A stretch of DNA of 33,573 nucleotides from an uncultured Pseudanabaenaceae cyanobacterium (GTDB lineage Bacteria; Cyanobacteriota; Cyanobacteriia; PCC-9006; JAAUQQ01): NCBI GenBank assembly GCA_938002085.1, contig CALLAT010000126.1, positions 1 through 33,573 of the forward strand, given 5' to 3'. The notes beneath the pieces were generated by a model. That model worked only from the letters and a program-made list of their open reading frames with translations, was not told where the DNA came from and made no database searches. Shown one piece after another: positions 1 through 6,809 of this stretch. The position numbers and the translations under genes were made by a program. Position 1 is the stretch's first letter; every line of letters starts with the position of its first letter.

Positions 1-729
1 TACGCCGCTAAAGGCAGCGGACAAATCGCATTCCTGGAAGTTGCCAGTGCCCAAAACCTGGGAGCTAACCTGACCCGTCAATGCCAGCACCGGAGCTCGA
101 TCCACCTTGGCATCCCACATGCCCGTCAGCAGGTTCGTTGCTCCAGGTCCAGCAATGGTCAAGCAGGCAGCAGGCTTGCCGGTTAGTTTGGCATAGGCCG
201 AAGCTGCAAAGGCTCCTGCCCCCTCATGGCGAATGCCGATAAAGGTGAGATTGCCTTGCAGCTCCTGTCGCCGCAGGGCATCGGCGAGGCCCAAGTTGGA
301 ATGGCCCACCATGCCAAACACATGGGTCACGCCCCAATTAACCATGGTTTCCGCCATGACATCGGTGATGGTGCGAACGTGGGGAGCTTCAGTTGCTAGG
401 CCAACGTAAATGCCATCGTCCCGCACTTCCACCGGAAAGGTTTCGAGGGAATCATCCACGGCCAAGTCACCCGGCGGTTGCCCCGTCAGGGGGCAATAGT
501 CCCAGCCATGCCAGGGACAGCGCAGTAGCCCATTCTCGATAGAGCCTTCGCCTAGGGGACCGCCCTGGTGGGGGCAGCGATTGTCCAAGGCACCGTATTG
601 GTCATTGTGGTGGGTCAGGGCAATGCTTTTATGTCCTGCAACGACGGTTTTGACTCGACCTTCGGGCAGCTCGTCGAGGTCGGCGACGCGAAACCATTCG
701 GTCTGGACAGGGGTTGAGCTGTTGGACAT
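1..729 (-). CDS. Rieske–thiamine-pyrophosphate enzyme fusion (partial, C-terminus beyond left edge)
   Basis: The first 243 codons are present and the gene runs off the left edge. Residues ~5-105 form a Rieske-type [2Fe-2S] ferredoxin domain with both ligand pairs visible (C-P-H near residue 53, C-P-W-H about 20 residues later). From ~115 on, the sequence is the N-terminal PYR domain of the acetolactate synthase / pyruvate oxidase / benzoylformate decarboxylase superfamily: RHEGAGAFAA carries the Glu (~169) that normally activates the thiazolium cofactor, followed by TIAGPGATN. The substrate cannot be told from this part. The ATG at 729 opens directly into the Rieske domain. The gene lies 53 bp downstream of the Rieske–glutamate-synthase-like gene on the same strand, probably in one operon. 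A Rieske centre on a TPP enzyme suggests that electrons from the TPP intermediate are passed on, as flavin does in pyruvate oxidase; this is inference. Confidence 0.85.
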   Translation of the reverse strand, partial: MSNSSTPVQTEWFRVADLDELPEGRVKTVVAGHKSIALTHHNDQYGALDNRCPHQGGPLGEGSIENGLLRCPWHGWDYCPLTGQPPGDLAVDDSLETFPVEVRDDGIYVGLATEAPHVRTITDVMAETMVNWGVTHVFGMVGHSNLGLADALRRQELQGNLTFIGIRHEGAGAFAASAYAKLTGKPAACLTIAGPGATNLLTGMWDAKVDRAPVLALTGQVSSQVLGTGNFQECDLSAAFSGV

Positions 730-782
730 GGCTAGATTCCTGGGCTGGTTTAAATCAGTTGTGAACAGATCCGATCGCCGAG

Positions 783-2396
783 CTACAGAGGCGTGACTCC
801 GCCGTAATTCACCCCCGACAAATGGGCCATATCCCGCTTCCAAGTCGTCAAGTCATCAGCACAGAGCTGGTTGAGATGGGTGTGGCCACAGGCACGGGCT
901 AGAACCTGCATCAGCTCAGTCGAAGCACGAAAGAATCGGTCGAGGCGTTGGGCTGCATCGTCAATGATGAGACGCGATCGCAAATCCTCCCTCTGGGTTG
1001 CAATACCAACCGGGCAGTTATTCGTATGACAAGCCCGCATCCCCAAACAGCCGATCGCCTGAATCGCGGAATTAGACACCGCCACACCATCCGCACCCAA
1101 GGCCAGGGCCTTGGCAAAATCAGCCGGGGTCCGCAAACCACCCGTAATAATCAGCGTCACATGCTGGGCACCGCGCTTATCTAAATGGCGGCGAGCACGG
1201 GCCAGAGCCGGAATCGTCGGCACCGAGATATTGTTGCGAAACAGATCGGGTGCAGCTCCAGTGCCACCGCCCCGGCCATCCAAAATAATGTAATCCACAC
1301 CGATTTCTAGAGCAGCATCGATATCCAACTCAACATGCTGAGCCGAGAGCTTGACGCCAATGGGTATACCCCCAGTTGTATCTCGAACCGTTGCGGCAAA
1401 TTTCTTGAAGTCATCCACCGATTCCCAATCGGGGAAGCGCGGTGGCGAAATAGCCGACTGTCCTTCCTCCAGCCCTCGCACTTCGGCTATCTTGCCCTTT
1501 ACCTTATGGCCTGGCAGGTGACCCCCCGTGCCTGTTTTGGCTCCCTGACCGCACTTGAAGTGGAAGGCCTGGACCTGCATCAGCTTCTCTAAGGAGAAAC
1601 CAAACCGGGCCGAAGCCAATTCATAAAAATAGCGACTATTAGCCGCCTGCTCCTCGGGTAACATGCCTCCCTCACCAGAACAAATGCCCGTCCCGGCCAG
1701 CTCTGCCCCCTTGGATAAGGCAATCTTGGCCTCCTCCGACAGCGCCCCAAAGCTCATATCCGAGACAAAAATCGGCAAGTCCAGCTTCAGCGGCTGCTTG
1801 GCATTGGGACCAATCACTAGCTCAGTGCCCACCGCCACATCATCGAGCTGGGGCAACCGTGCCAGTTGTGCCGTCACAAACTGAATATCATCCCATAGCG
1901 GCAAATTGGGGGCAGGCACACCCATGGCAGACACCGGGCCATGGTGCCCCACTTTTGACAATCCATCATTGGCCAGCTGATGAATATAGTGAGTGCTGGG
2001 TTCCTCGACGGTGCCGTGAATATCCGCATAGGCCCCTTGATAGGCCTCGCGGTTATAGGGCTGGGGATGCTCCTGTTTCCAGGCAATGATTTCGTCGGCA
2101 TCGACATAGACCGCGCCGTCTTCTATCCAGGCCTTAAATTTGTCGAGGTATTCACTATTGTTGTAGGCGCTAACGCCTGTATCAGCACGATAGTCCCAGC
2201 CATGAACGCCGCAGATGATATCGTCACCTTGCACATGGCCATCCACCATTAAGGCACCCCGGTGTTTGCAGCGTCCGTAGAGCACTGAAACAGCATCATC
2301 CAAGCGCAGGATTAGGAGATCAACCCCTTCAACTAGGGCTGCGGTGGGTTGGCGATCGCCCAGTTCACTCCAGTCTGCAATTTTGACTGCGTTCAT
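783..2396 (-). CDS. Rieske–glutamate-synthase-like FMN/Fe-S oxidoreductase
   Basis: 537 residues. Residues 1-~100 are a Rieske [2Fe-2S] domain (CKHRG and CGVHGWDY give the C-x-H and C-x2-H ligand pairs). Residues ~130-520 are the FMN-binding central domain of glutamate synthase (GltB alpha-subunit family, TIM barrel), with ILDGRGGGTGAAP and the 3Fe-4S ligand motif CLGMRACHTNNCPVG. The glutaminase domain of full-length GltB is absent, so glutamine-dependent glutamate synthesis by this chain alone is not expected; such stand-alone barrels are generally only loosely annotated. A Shine-Dalgarno AGGA lies about 9 bases before the ATG, just after the stop codon of a relic of the neighbouring gene. 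The TPP enzyme gene follows after 53 bp. Domain identities are seen in the sequence; the substrate is unknown. Confidence 0.9.
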   Translation of the reverse strand: MNAVKIADWSELGDRQPTAALVEGVDLLILRLDDAVSVLYGRCKHRGALMVDGHVQGDDIICGVHGWDYRADTGVSAYNNSEYLDKFKAWIEDGAVYVDADEIIAWKQEHPQPYNREAYQGAYADIHGTVEEPSTHYIHQLANDGLSKVGHHGPVSAMGVPAPNLPLWDDIQFVTAQLARLPQLDDVAVGTELVIGPNAKQPLKLDLPIFVSDMSFGALSEEAKIALSKGAELAGTGICSGEGGMLPEEQAANSRYFYELASARFGFSLEKLMQVQAFHFKCGQGAKTGTGGHLPGHKVKGKIAEVRGLEEGQSAISPPRFPDWESVDDFKKFAATVRDTTGGIPIGVKLSAQHVELDIDAALEIGVDYIILDGRGGGTGAAPDLFRNNISVPTIPALARARRHLDKRGAQHVTLIITGGLRTPADFAKALALGADGVAVSNSAIQAIGCLGMRACHTNNCPVGIATQREDLRSRLIIDDAAQRLDRFFRASTELMQVLARACGHTHLNQLCADDLTTWKRDMAHLSGVNYGGVTPL

Positions 2397-2406
2397 GACA
2401 TAGTTC

Positions 2407-2540
2407 CTATCGTAAATTCAGCAATACAGAAAACAGCACAACGCCACCCAGGAAAGAAGGAGCAAAGGAGCAGTATTGGTCTTATTCGAAGGGCAATTTC
2501 TGCTTCAAGGCATTTTAAGGATGATGTTGTCGAACAAAAA
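2407..2540 (-). pseudogene. Relic of a second copy of the ZIP-like membrane gene (3' end)
   Basis: Reading the minus strand, the last codons before the TAG at 2407-2409 give FLGGVVLFSVLLNLR, nearly identical to the end of the intact gene at 2733-3446 (FLGGTLLFSVLLNLR). Further upstream the similarity continues (I-I-L-K..., L-K-Q-K-L-P) but only after a frame change, and an in-frame TAA interrupts it. Detectable similarity ends around 2540. No start codon or 5' part remains. This is the decayed 3' end of a paralogue, left by a tandem duplication. Confidence 0.75.
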
Positions 2541-2602
2541 AAGCCTAACTAACTAGGATTGCTTCTTGTCATTTTGCTTGCCTGGATTAGAGCTGATGCC
2601 GA

Positions 2603-2722
2603 TCATAAATGAGCCCGCCAGCAGGATAAACGGTCAAGATCGACAATGTTTGGGGTTGAAAGTGGACAAACAAGTCCTGGGCAATGTGAAATATCCCAGT
2701 CTTCAATTTTGACTGCTTTCAT
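2603..2722 (-). pseudogene. Relic of the 5' end of the Rieske–GltB-like gene
   Basis: An ATG at 2722 opens a 39-codon frame starting MKAVKIEDWD, which matches the start of the intact gene at 2396 (MNAVKIADWS). The spacer between the upstream gene's stop codon and this ATG is also conserved (CGATAGGA before both). Beyond about ten residues the similarity fades, and the frame stops at 2603. It sits just downstream of the intact ZIP-like gene, mirroring the order of the intact gene and the other relic. I read it as the other half of a collapsed tandem duplication, not as a functional small gene. Confidence 0.55.
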
Positions 2723-2732
2723 GACTTAAGTC

Positions 2733-3446
2733 CTATCGTAGATTCAGCAATACAGAGAACAACAGGGTTCCCCCCAAAAAAGAAGCCACACAGGTGTCCT
2801 TTTCCGATGGCAATTCCCGCTTCAAAACATTGAGGATGATGCTACCGGCCAAGAAAGACCAGACAATTGAAACGGTGGCTTCTTGTAAATGCATTCCCTG
2901 GCCCAAAACCATCCCCACAATCACCGCAGCTACTAAGATCCAACGGCCGATGCGGTCATAGGGAAGCTGGTGATGTTCACGCAAACTCTCATCCACAATG
3001 AACAAATGCAGGGCAAGTGCTAAGAATAAAAGAATGCAAGAGAGCAAACTATGCCGGGATAAATCTTGGAGTAAATAGCCCAGGATGCCGTTGAGCAATG
3101 CAAATGAAAAGATATGAATCCAAAAGAATAGTGAGCCATTCTCATCTTGATTTGCCCTAGCGCCTAGGGCAATTTTGTCCAAGAGATAGAACATTACCAA
3201 TCCCAGTAAAGCCAAAATGTAAATATGATTTTCTAGATAGCTTAAAAAAGGTGCCTCTGAGTGAAGCAACTCTTCTTGGGCATGGCTCAGTTCTGGAAAA
3301 ATCTCCAAGAAAACATAACCTAGGGACACCCCACCAGCAAAAGATAGCCAGCGCTTTTTGGGAATGAAAGCCTCAATGGGAATTTGAGAGGCAAACCCAT
3401 GGATGAGAGCCAAGCCAATCGCTAATACAATCCCAGGCATGACCAT
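2733..3446 (-). CDS. Polytopic membrane protein, possibly ZIP-like
   Basis: 237 residues with seven or eight hydrophobic segments and short loops. The second segment (SFAGGVSLGYVFLEIFPEL) resembles transmembrane helix 2 of ZIP metal transporters, and an HG near residue 15 fits helix 1. The metal-site motifs of helices 4 and 5 are divergent (HIFSFALLNG and ALHLFIVDE in place of the usual His/Glu-rich motifs), so transport of a divalent metal is uncertain. A good Shine-Dalgarno (AAGGAG, seven bases before ATG) supports the start at 3446. The gene is separated from its upstream neighbour by 185 bp containing palindromes and may have its own promoter. It was once duplicated: a paralogue relic lies at 2407-2540. 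Confidence 0.7.
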   Translation of the reverse strand: MVMPGIVLAIGLALIHGFASQIPIEAFIPKKRWLSFAGGVSLGYVFLEIFPELSHAQEELLHSEAPFLSYLENHIYILALLGLVMFYLLDKIALGARANQDENGSLFFWIHIFSFALLNGILGYLLQDLSRHSLLSCILLFLALALHLFIVDESLREHHQLPYDRIGRWILVAAVIVGMVLGQGMHLQEATVSIVWSFLAGSIILNVLKRELPSEKDTCVASFLGGTLLFSVLLNLR

Positions 3447-3542
3447 GGAGAGTCTCCTTCCAAAACAAATCGGGTTTTGATCTCATTTCAATGCCCATCA
3501 CAAACCCTAGTGAGAACCTAAAGACTGTGCAAGAAGCTTTTA

Positions 3543-3587
3543 GGGATAGATGCCATAGGAATCACCCATATGGGAAGCACCTATCCC
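3543..3587. promoter_or_regulatory. Nested palindromes upstream of the ZIP-like gene
   Basis: GGGATAG (3543-3549) is mirrored by CTATCCC (3581-3587), and inside lies the perfect 10-bp palindrome CCCATATGGG (3565-3574). The block is about 100 bp upstream of the ZIP-like start codon in the only sizeable gap of this gene cluster. It may be a regulator binding site; no regulator is identified. Confidence 0.3.
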
Positions 3588-3595
3588 AAGCCATC

Positions 3596-3621
3596 GAGCT
3601 TTACGACAAGTCATAAAGCTC
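3596..3621 (-). terminator. Hairpin after the one-TM Cys-motif gene
   Basis: GAGCTTTA (3596-3603) pairs perfectly with TAAAGCTC (3614-3621) across a 10-base loop, starting 10 bp after the stop codon of the gene at 3632. On the minus strand no U-run follows, so it is at best a weak terminator or a 3' stabilising hairpin. Confidence 0.3.
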
Positions 3622-3631
3622 TAGAAATGAC

Positions 3632-4423
3632 TTAACTGAGCTTGTAGGTTGAAGGATCAGCCTTGAGCAAAAAGAAATCGCCATACTGAGTTACTTGCCC
3701 AGTGATTTCTATTGGATCAGCGACCATATCCAAGACCTGTTTGTTTACGGCTTTGCCTGCGCTATCTGCCAAGAGGAAGTAGAGCGGATCGCCTTGATCG
3801 TTGTGGGAGAGGAAGACTGCTGGAACACCGCCACTGATGCAGCGAATGGCGCAAGCTCGATGGGTTTTACCCTGACCAGGCTTCATCACACCGGGATAGC
3901 ATTTGCCATCCAGGATTTCCCCCTTTAAAGAGAACTCACCCAGTTCCACACCTGGCTCTGGTGCTGCTGGAGCATTGGCAGGTGCTTCAATTGGCTCAGC
4001 CTTGCCAGTCGTCATTAAAGTGAGATTATTGCGGTGGACCATCAATCCTTTGATCTTGACCCACTTGCCCACATGGTCGGTCACCTTGGCTGAAACGCCT
4101 GCTTTATTGTTGGCTGACAGCAAGTAACGAGAGAATTTAGAACCAGATTCGACCTTTCCTTTACGAGGAACGAGTAAATGAGGGACAGGTTCACCCACTA
4201 GAAATCCCTGCAATTCACCTCCGCCAAATTTGCCCGCATTGAACTGATCATGCAAGCGAGGCACAAAAAAGCCAAAGAGCGCTACACCGACAAACAGCAG
4301 CGGAATGAACCGAAACAGAAATCGCTTAATACCTTTAGGAAGGCGACTGTATCCACTAAAGAATTCATCTTCGGTGGAATTCGAGGCTTGAGAATTACGC
4401 TTATTCATGGGATCAGGATTCAT
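3632..4423 (-). CDS. Single-TM protein with conserved Cys motif, partner of the Rieske cytochrome
   Basis: 263 residues. A basic, Ser/Asn-rich N-terminus precedes one transmembrane helix (FIPLLFVGVALFGFFV, residues ~38-54). The rest is probably extracytoplasmic. A small OB-like stretch (VGKWVKIKGLMV) is followed by an Ala/Pro linker and a compact domain with GEILDGKCYPG and THRACAIRCISGG (residues ~170-197), whose three cysteines look like ligands or disulphide partners. I do not recognise a named family. The ATG overlaps the TGA of the upstream ferric-reductase/Rieske gene (ATGA at 4420-4423), so the two are translationally coupled and probably work together. A membrane-anchored accessory or electron-transfer subunit is plausible but not shown. 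Confidence 0.75.
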   Translation of the reverse strand: MNPDPMNKRNSQASNSTEDEFFSGYSRLPKGIKRFLFRFIPLLFVGVALFGFFVPRLHDQFNAGKFGGGELQGFLVGEPVPHLLVPRKGKVESGSKFSRYLLSANNKAGVSAKVTDHVGKWVKIKGLMVHRNNLTLMTTGKAEPIEAPANAPAAPEPGVELGEFSLKGEILDGKCYPGVMKPGQGKTHRACAIRCISGGVPAVFLSHNDQGDPLYFLLADSAGKAVNKQVLDMVADPIEITGQVTQYGDFFLLKADPSTYKLS

Positions 4424-5553
4424 GCTCTACCCTCCATGCCAGGATTGATGGGAGCAGCAGGGGTTTGGGTTCCGGGAGGGTTGGGGATGGTGCTGATGAA
4501 AATGCGATCGCCGTCCAGCCGTACGTTAAATGTAGGTACTGACTCTATAAAAGGCGGCGGCGAAGCACCAGTCTCTGGCAAATACTGATAGCCATGCCAG
4601 GGACAAGTGATGCAACCATCAATCACTTTGCCTTCGCCCAGGGGACCATTTTGATGTTGGCAAACATTGGAAATTGCCGAGACCTTACCGTCGTACTTGA
4701 AGACCGCAACGCGTTCGCCAGCAACCGTGACGATCTTGGCCCGGTTCTCAGGAATGTCGCTAACGTTGCCAATCTCAACGTAGTTATCTGCGGCGGGTGC
4801 TGCATTTGCGATGGGAAGATCGCCCTTACGTTCCTTCAGCGCCGCAATCAAATGAATGGCCGTAATCCAGACCAGACCTAAACCCACCATAATTGTCAAA
4901 ATCGGATGGCGATTGGTTTGAATCGCCCCCAGCACCACATGGCCTACCAAGGCGGCATAGGCCACATACACTGACATGTGCAGCCCTTTCCAAATGGGTG
5001 CTGTCAGGTTGGCTAACCAAAAGTCATGGCTGGTAATGGCCATGAGACACAGAATCACGAGTCCCACAACGCCTAGAGACTCAAAGGGAAAACGAGTCAA
5101 AGATCCATATTGAGTGTTACCCGCAAACAAACTCACGATGGGGTCTAAGTTGCCAAAGTCGTGATACCAAGTCAGAGCGCCCGTCGTTTTAAGGGGAAAC
5201 TTACTGATTGAGGGAATCTTTTCTATCAGCGGAATTTTGGCAAGGTTAAAGCCAATCACATGGACTAACCCCAACAAAAACATGGTTACCCCCATGTGCC
5301 GCCGATTGTAGAGCAGGGGCAAAAAGCGCCTATCCAGCCTACAGAGAGGCCCAATAGATAAAATCACATGGAGCAAGAGAAAGGCTGCTGAGCCATAGGC
5401 TCGAATTTGCAGCCCGCGCATGTCGAGGTCGGGACCCATCAGGTGGGCTGACCAGGTAAAGAGGGCGATGTACAGGGCTATGGATAGCCATAGCAGTACA
5501 TCGTAGGTAATTTTAAAGCGATTCCATTGAATCGACTTGTAAGCAACACTCAC
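4420..5553 (-). CDS. Ferric-reductase-like transmembrane cytochrome fused to a Rieske domain
   Basis: 377 residues. Residues ~15-240 hold six or seven transmembrane helices of the ferric reductase-like / MsrQ (YedZ) type, with His residues in successive helices (LLLHVILSIGPLCRLDRRFL, LGLVHVIGF, WKGLHMSVYVAYAALVGHV) that fit bis-His haem b ligation. Residues ~258-360 are a Rieske [2Fe-2S] domain (CQHQNGPLGEG, CPWHGYQY). A Pro-rich tail follows. The start is GTG at 5553, with GGAG 11 bases upstream; no ATG fits better. The likely role is moving electrons between haems in the membrane and a Rieske centre. It is the third Rieske protein in the cluster, and its stop overlaps the start of the next gene. 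Confidence 0.88.
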   Translation of the reverse strand: MSVAYKSIQWNRFKITYDVLLWLSIALYIALFTWSAHLMGPDLDMRGLQIRAYGSAAFLLLHVILSIGPLCRLDRRFLPLLYNRRHMGVTMFLLGLVHVIGFNLAKIPLIEKIPSISKFPLKTTGALTWYHDFGNLDPIVSLFAGNTQYGSLTRFPFESLGVVGLVILCLMAITSHDFWLANLTAPIWKGLHMSVYVAYAALVGHVVLGAIQTNRHPILTIMVGLGLVWITAIHLIAALKERKGDLPIANAAPAADNYVEIGNVSDIPENRAKIVTVAGERVAVFKYDGKVSAISNVCQHQNGPLGEGKVIDGCITCPWHGYQYLPETGASPPPFIESVPTFNVRLDGDRIFISTIPNPPGTQTPAAPINPGMEGRA

Positions 5554-5600
5554 GGCTATGGTCGCTCCGACTATTGAAGGGTCATTTGGGGTACGGCGAT

Positions 5601-6119
5601 CTAATTGGGAGTTGTCATCTCCGCAGGCAAAGGTAATGCGGCTAGTACCTTATCTTTGCCCTGACTGTAAATCAGCAGATTTCCTGCTTTACCCCGGATG
5701 GCACTTGTTAACTCAAATTCCCGCCGGGATTCTCCAACGAGGGAGCCTAGGAATAGCGCATCGTCCGCTAAAGCTTCTGTTGAAGCTTGGTCTCCGGCTT
5801 GCCAATAGACCAGCACATCGGGTTGCTGGATCGCCCGTTGGGGCGTGATTGCCAGCAAGGCAGGCTTTTCTCCAGTGGGCTTTAATGCCTCGCCTCGCAG
5901 CGGGATGCTGCCCACCTTCCAATCCATGGATTGTGAGATGTTCTCTTCTCGGGAGCTGGGCGATGCTCCAAAGCCAAATTGGTCAAAGATTTCCACAGCA
6001 GTGGATTCAACTGGGCCATAGCTGGGCCGCAGCAGAAGTGAGGCTAAAAAGCCTAGGGGCAAAATGCAGGCCAGGGCTACTGAGGCGTAGAAGTGAGCCT
6101 GCCGACGCTCATGAATCAT
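5601..6119 (-). CDS. Membrane-anchored hypothetical protein
   Basis: 172 residues. One N-terminal transmembrane helix (residues ~11-29, FYASVALACILPLGFLASLL) serves as signal anchor, and the remainder is a soluble domain with no cysteine pairs or recognisable catalytic motif (features include VLVYWQAGD and LLIYSQGKDKVLAALPL). I do not recognise a family. It lies 18 bp after the small membrane protein gene and 47 bp before the Rieske cytochrome gene, so it is very probably cotranscribed, and its product likely sits with the cytochrome in the membrane. Confidence 0.7.
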   Translation of the reverse strand: MIHERRQAHFYASVALACILPLGFLASLLLRPSYGPVESTAVEIFDQFGFGASPSSREENISQSMDWKVGSIPLRGEALKPTGEKPALLAITPQRAIQQPDVLVYWQAGDQASTEALADDALFLGSLVGESRREFELTSAIRGKAGNLLIYSQGKDKVLAALPLPAEMTTPN

Positions 6120-6137
6120 TCAAGTTCTCCTATTGGC

Positions 6138-6410
6138 CTAGGCCGCATTCTGTTGAGCACGCAATCGATGGATATTACGTTCTGTGGGCGTCTGCTGACG
6201 ACGAACTAAACGCCAAACAAAGAGGGGCCAAAAGACACAAACCCCCGGAATGATGAGTAAGCGAAAACCAATCGCTAAGCCTTTCGCAGAAGGATCCACA
6301 AAGCGGACTAAGAAGGTGACAAAGGGAATTGAGAAAATGGCACCTATGGTCAGATAGGTGCTAATCACACGTATTACATGGGGAATACATGCGATCGCAA
6401 AACTATTCAT
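6138..6410 (-). CDS. Small membrane protein, first gene of the Rieske cluster
   Basis: 90 residues from the ATG at 6410. An upstream TTG at 6440 would add ten hydrophobic residues; neither start has a clear Shine-Dalgarno, and the ATG is preferred for its codon alone. Two transmembrane helices are predicted (VISTYLTIGAIFSIPFVTFL and GFRLLIIPGVCVFWPLFVW), followed by a basic tail (RLVRRQQTPTERN). No family is recognised. As the most upstream gene of a tightly spaced minus-strand series, it probably marks the operon start. Confidence 0.6.
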   Translation of the reverse strand: MNSFAIACIPHVIRVISTYLTIGAIFSIPFVTFLVRFVDPSAKGLAIGFRLLIIPGVCVFWPLFVWRLVRRQQTPTERNIHRLRAQQNAA

Positions 6411-6809
6411 TGATAGAACGCATTGAAGTAGTACAAGCAAATTAATCTAAAATGCAGGCCTCAGTCGAAGCTAGTGAGCGTACCAATTAGGTAAAGCAAC
6501 CCCTTAACAAGTCTGTGGGCCTGAGATTAGATGAAAACGATGCTAAATCCAGACAGGGAAAGACATTAGGTAGCGTATCCCTAAAGTCTCTGGTCATGAA
6601 TCTATTGTGTAACTCTTAATGTCTGCGCAATAATTGTTTGCTTTAGTTTGATTACAACCTTGATTGAAATTAAGTTCTTAGAAACCTTACTCTTGTCCAT
6701 GCTGGAACGAGATTTTAGGTATTGCGCACATCGTCAAGTTGTCTGTTGATCCCGTTCGGAATAGAGGGATTTCAACTCCTGCTTTTCATTATTATGTCGA
6801 GACTAAATT
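6411..6809. other. Intergenic region presumed to carry the Rieske-cluster promoter
   Basis: About 400 bp without a supported gene lie between the stop of the 452-residue membrane protein gene and the start of the Rieske cluster. Transcription of the cluster must start here or read through from 6810-8168. I see no convincing -35/-10 pair, terminator hairpin or long palindrome. A plus-strand frame at 6722-6970 runs into the neighbouring gene's 3' end and is not credible. Confidence 0.4.
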
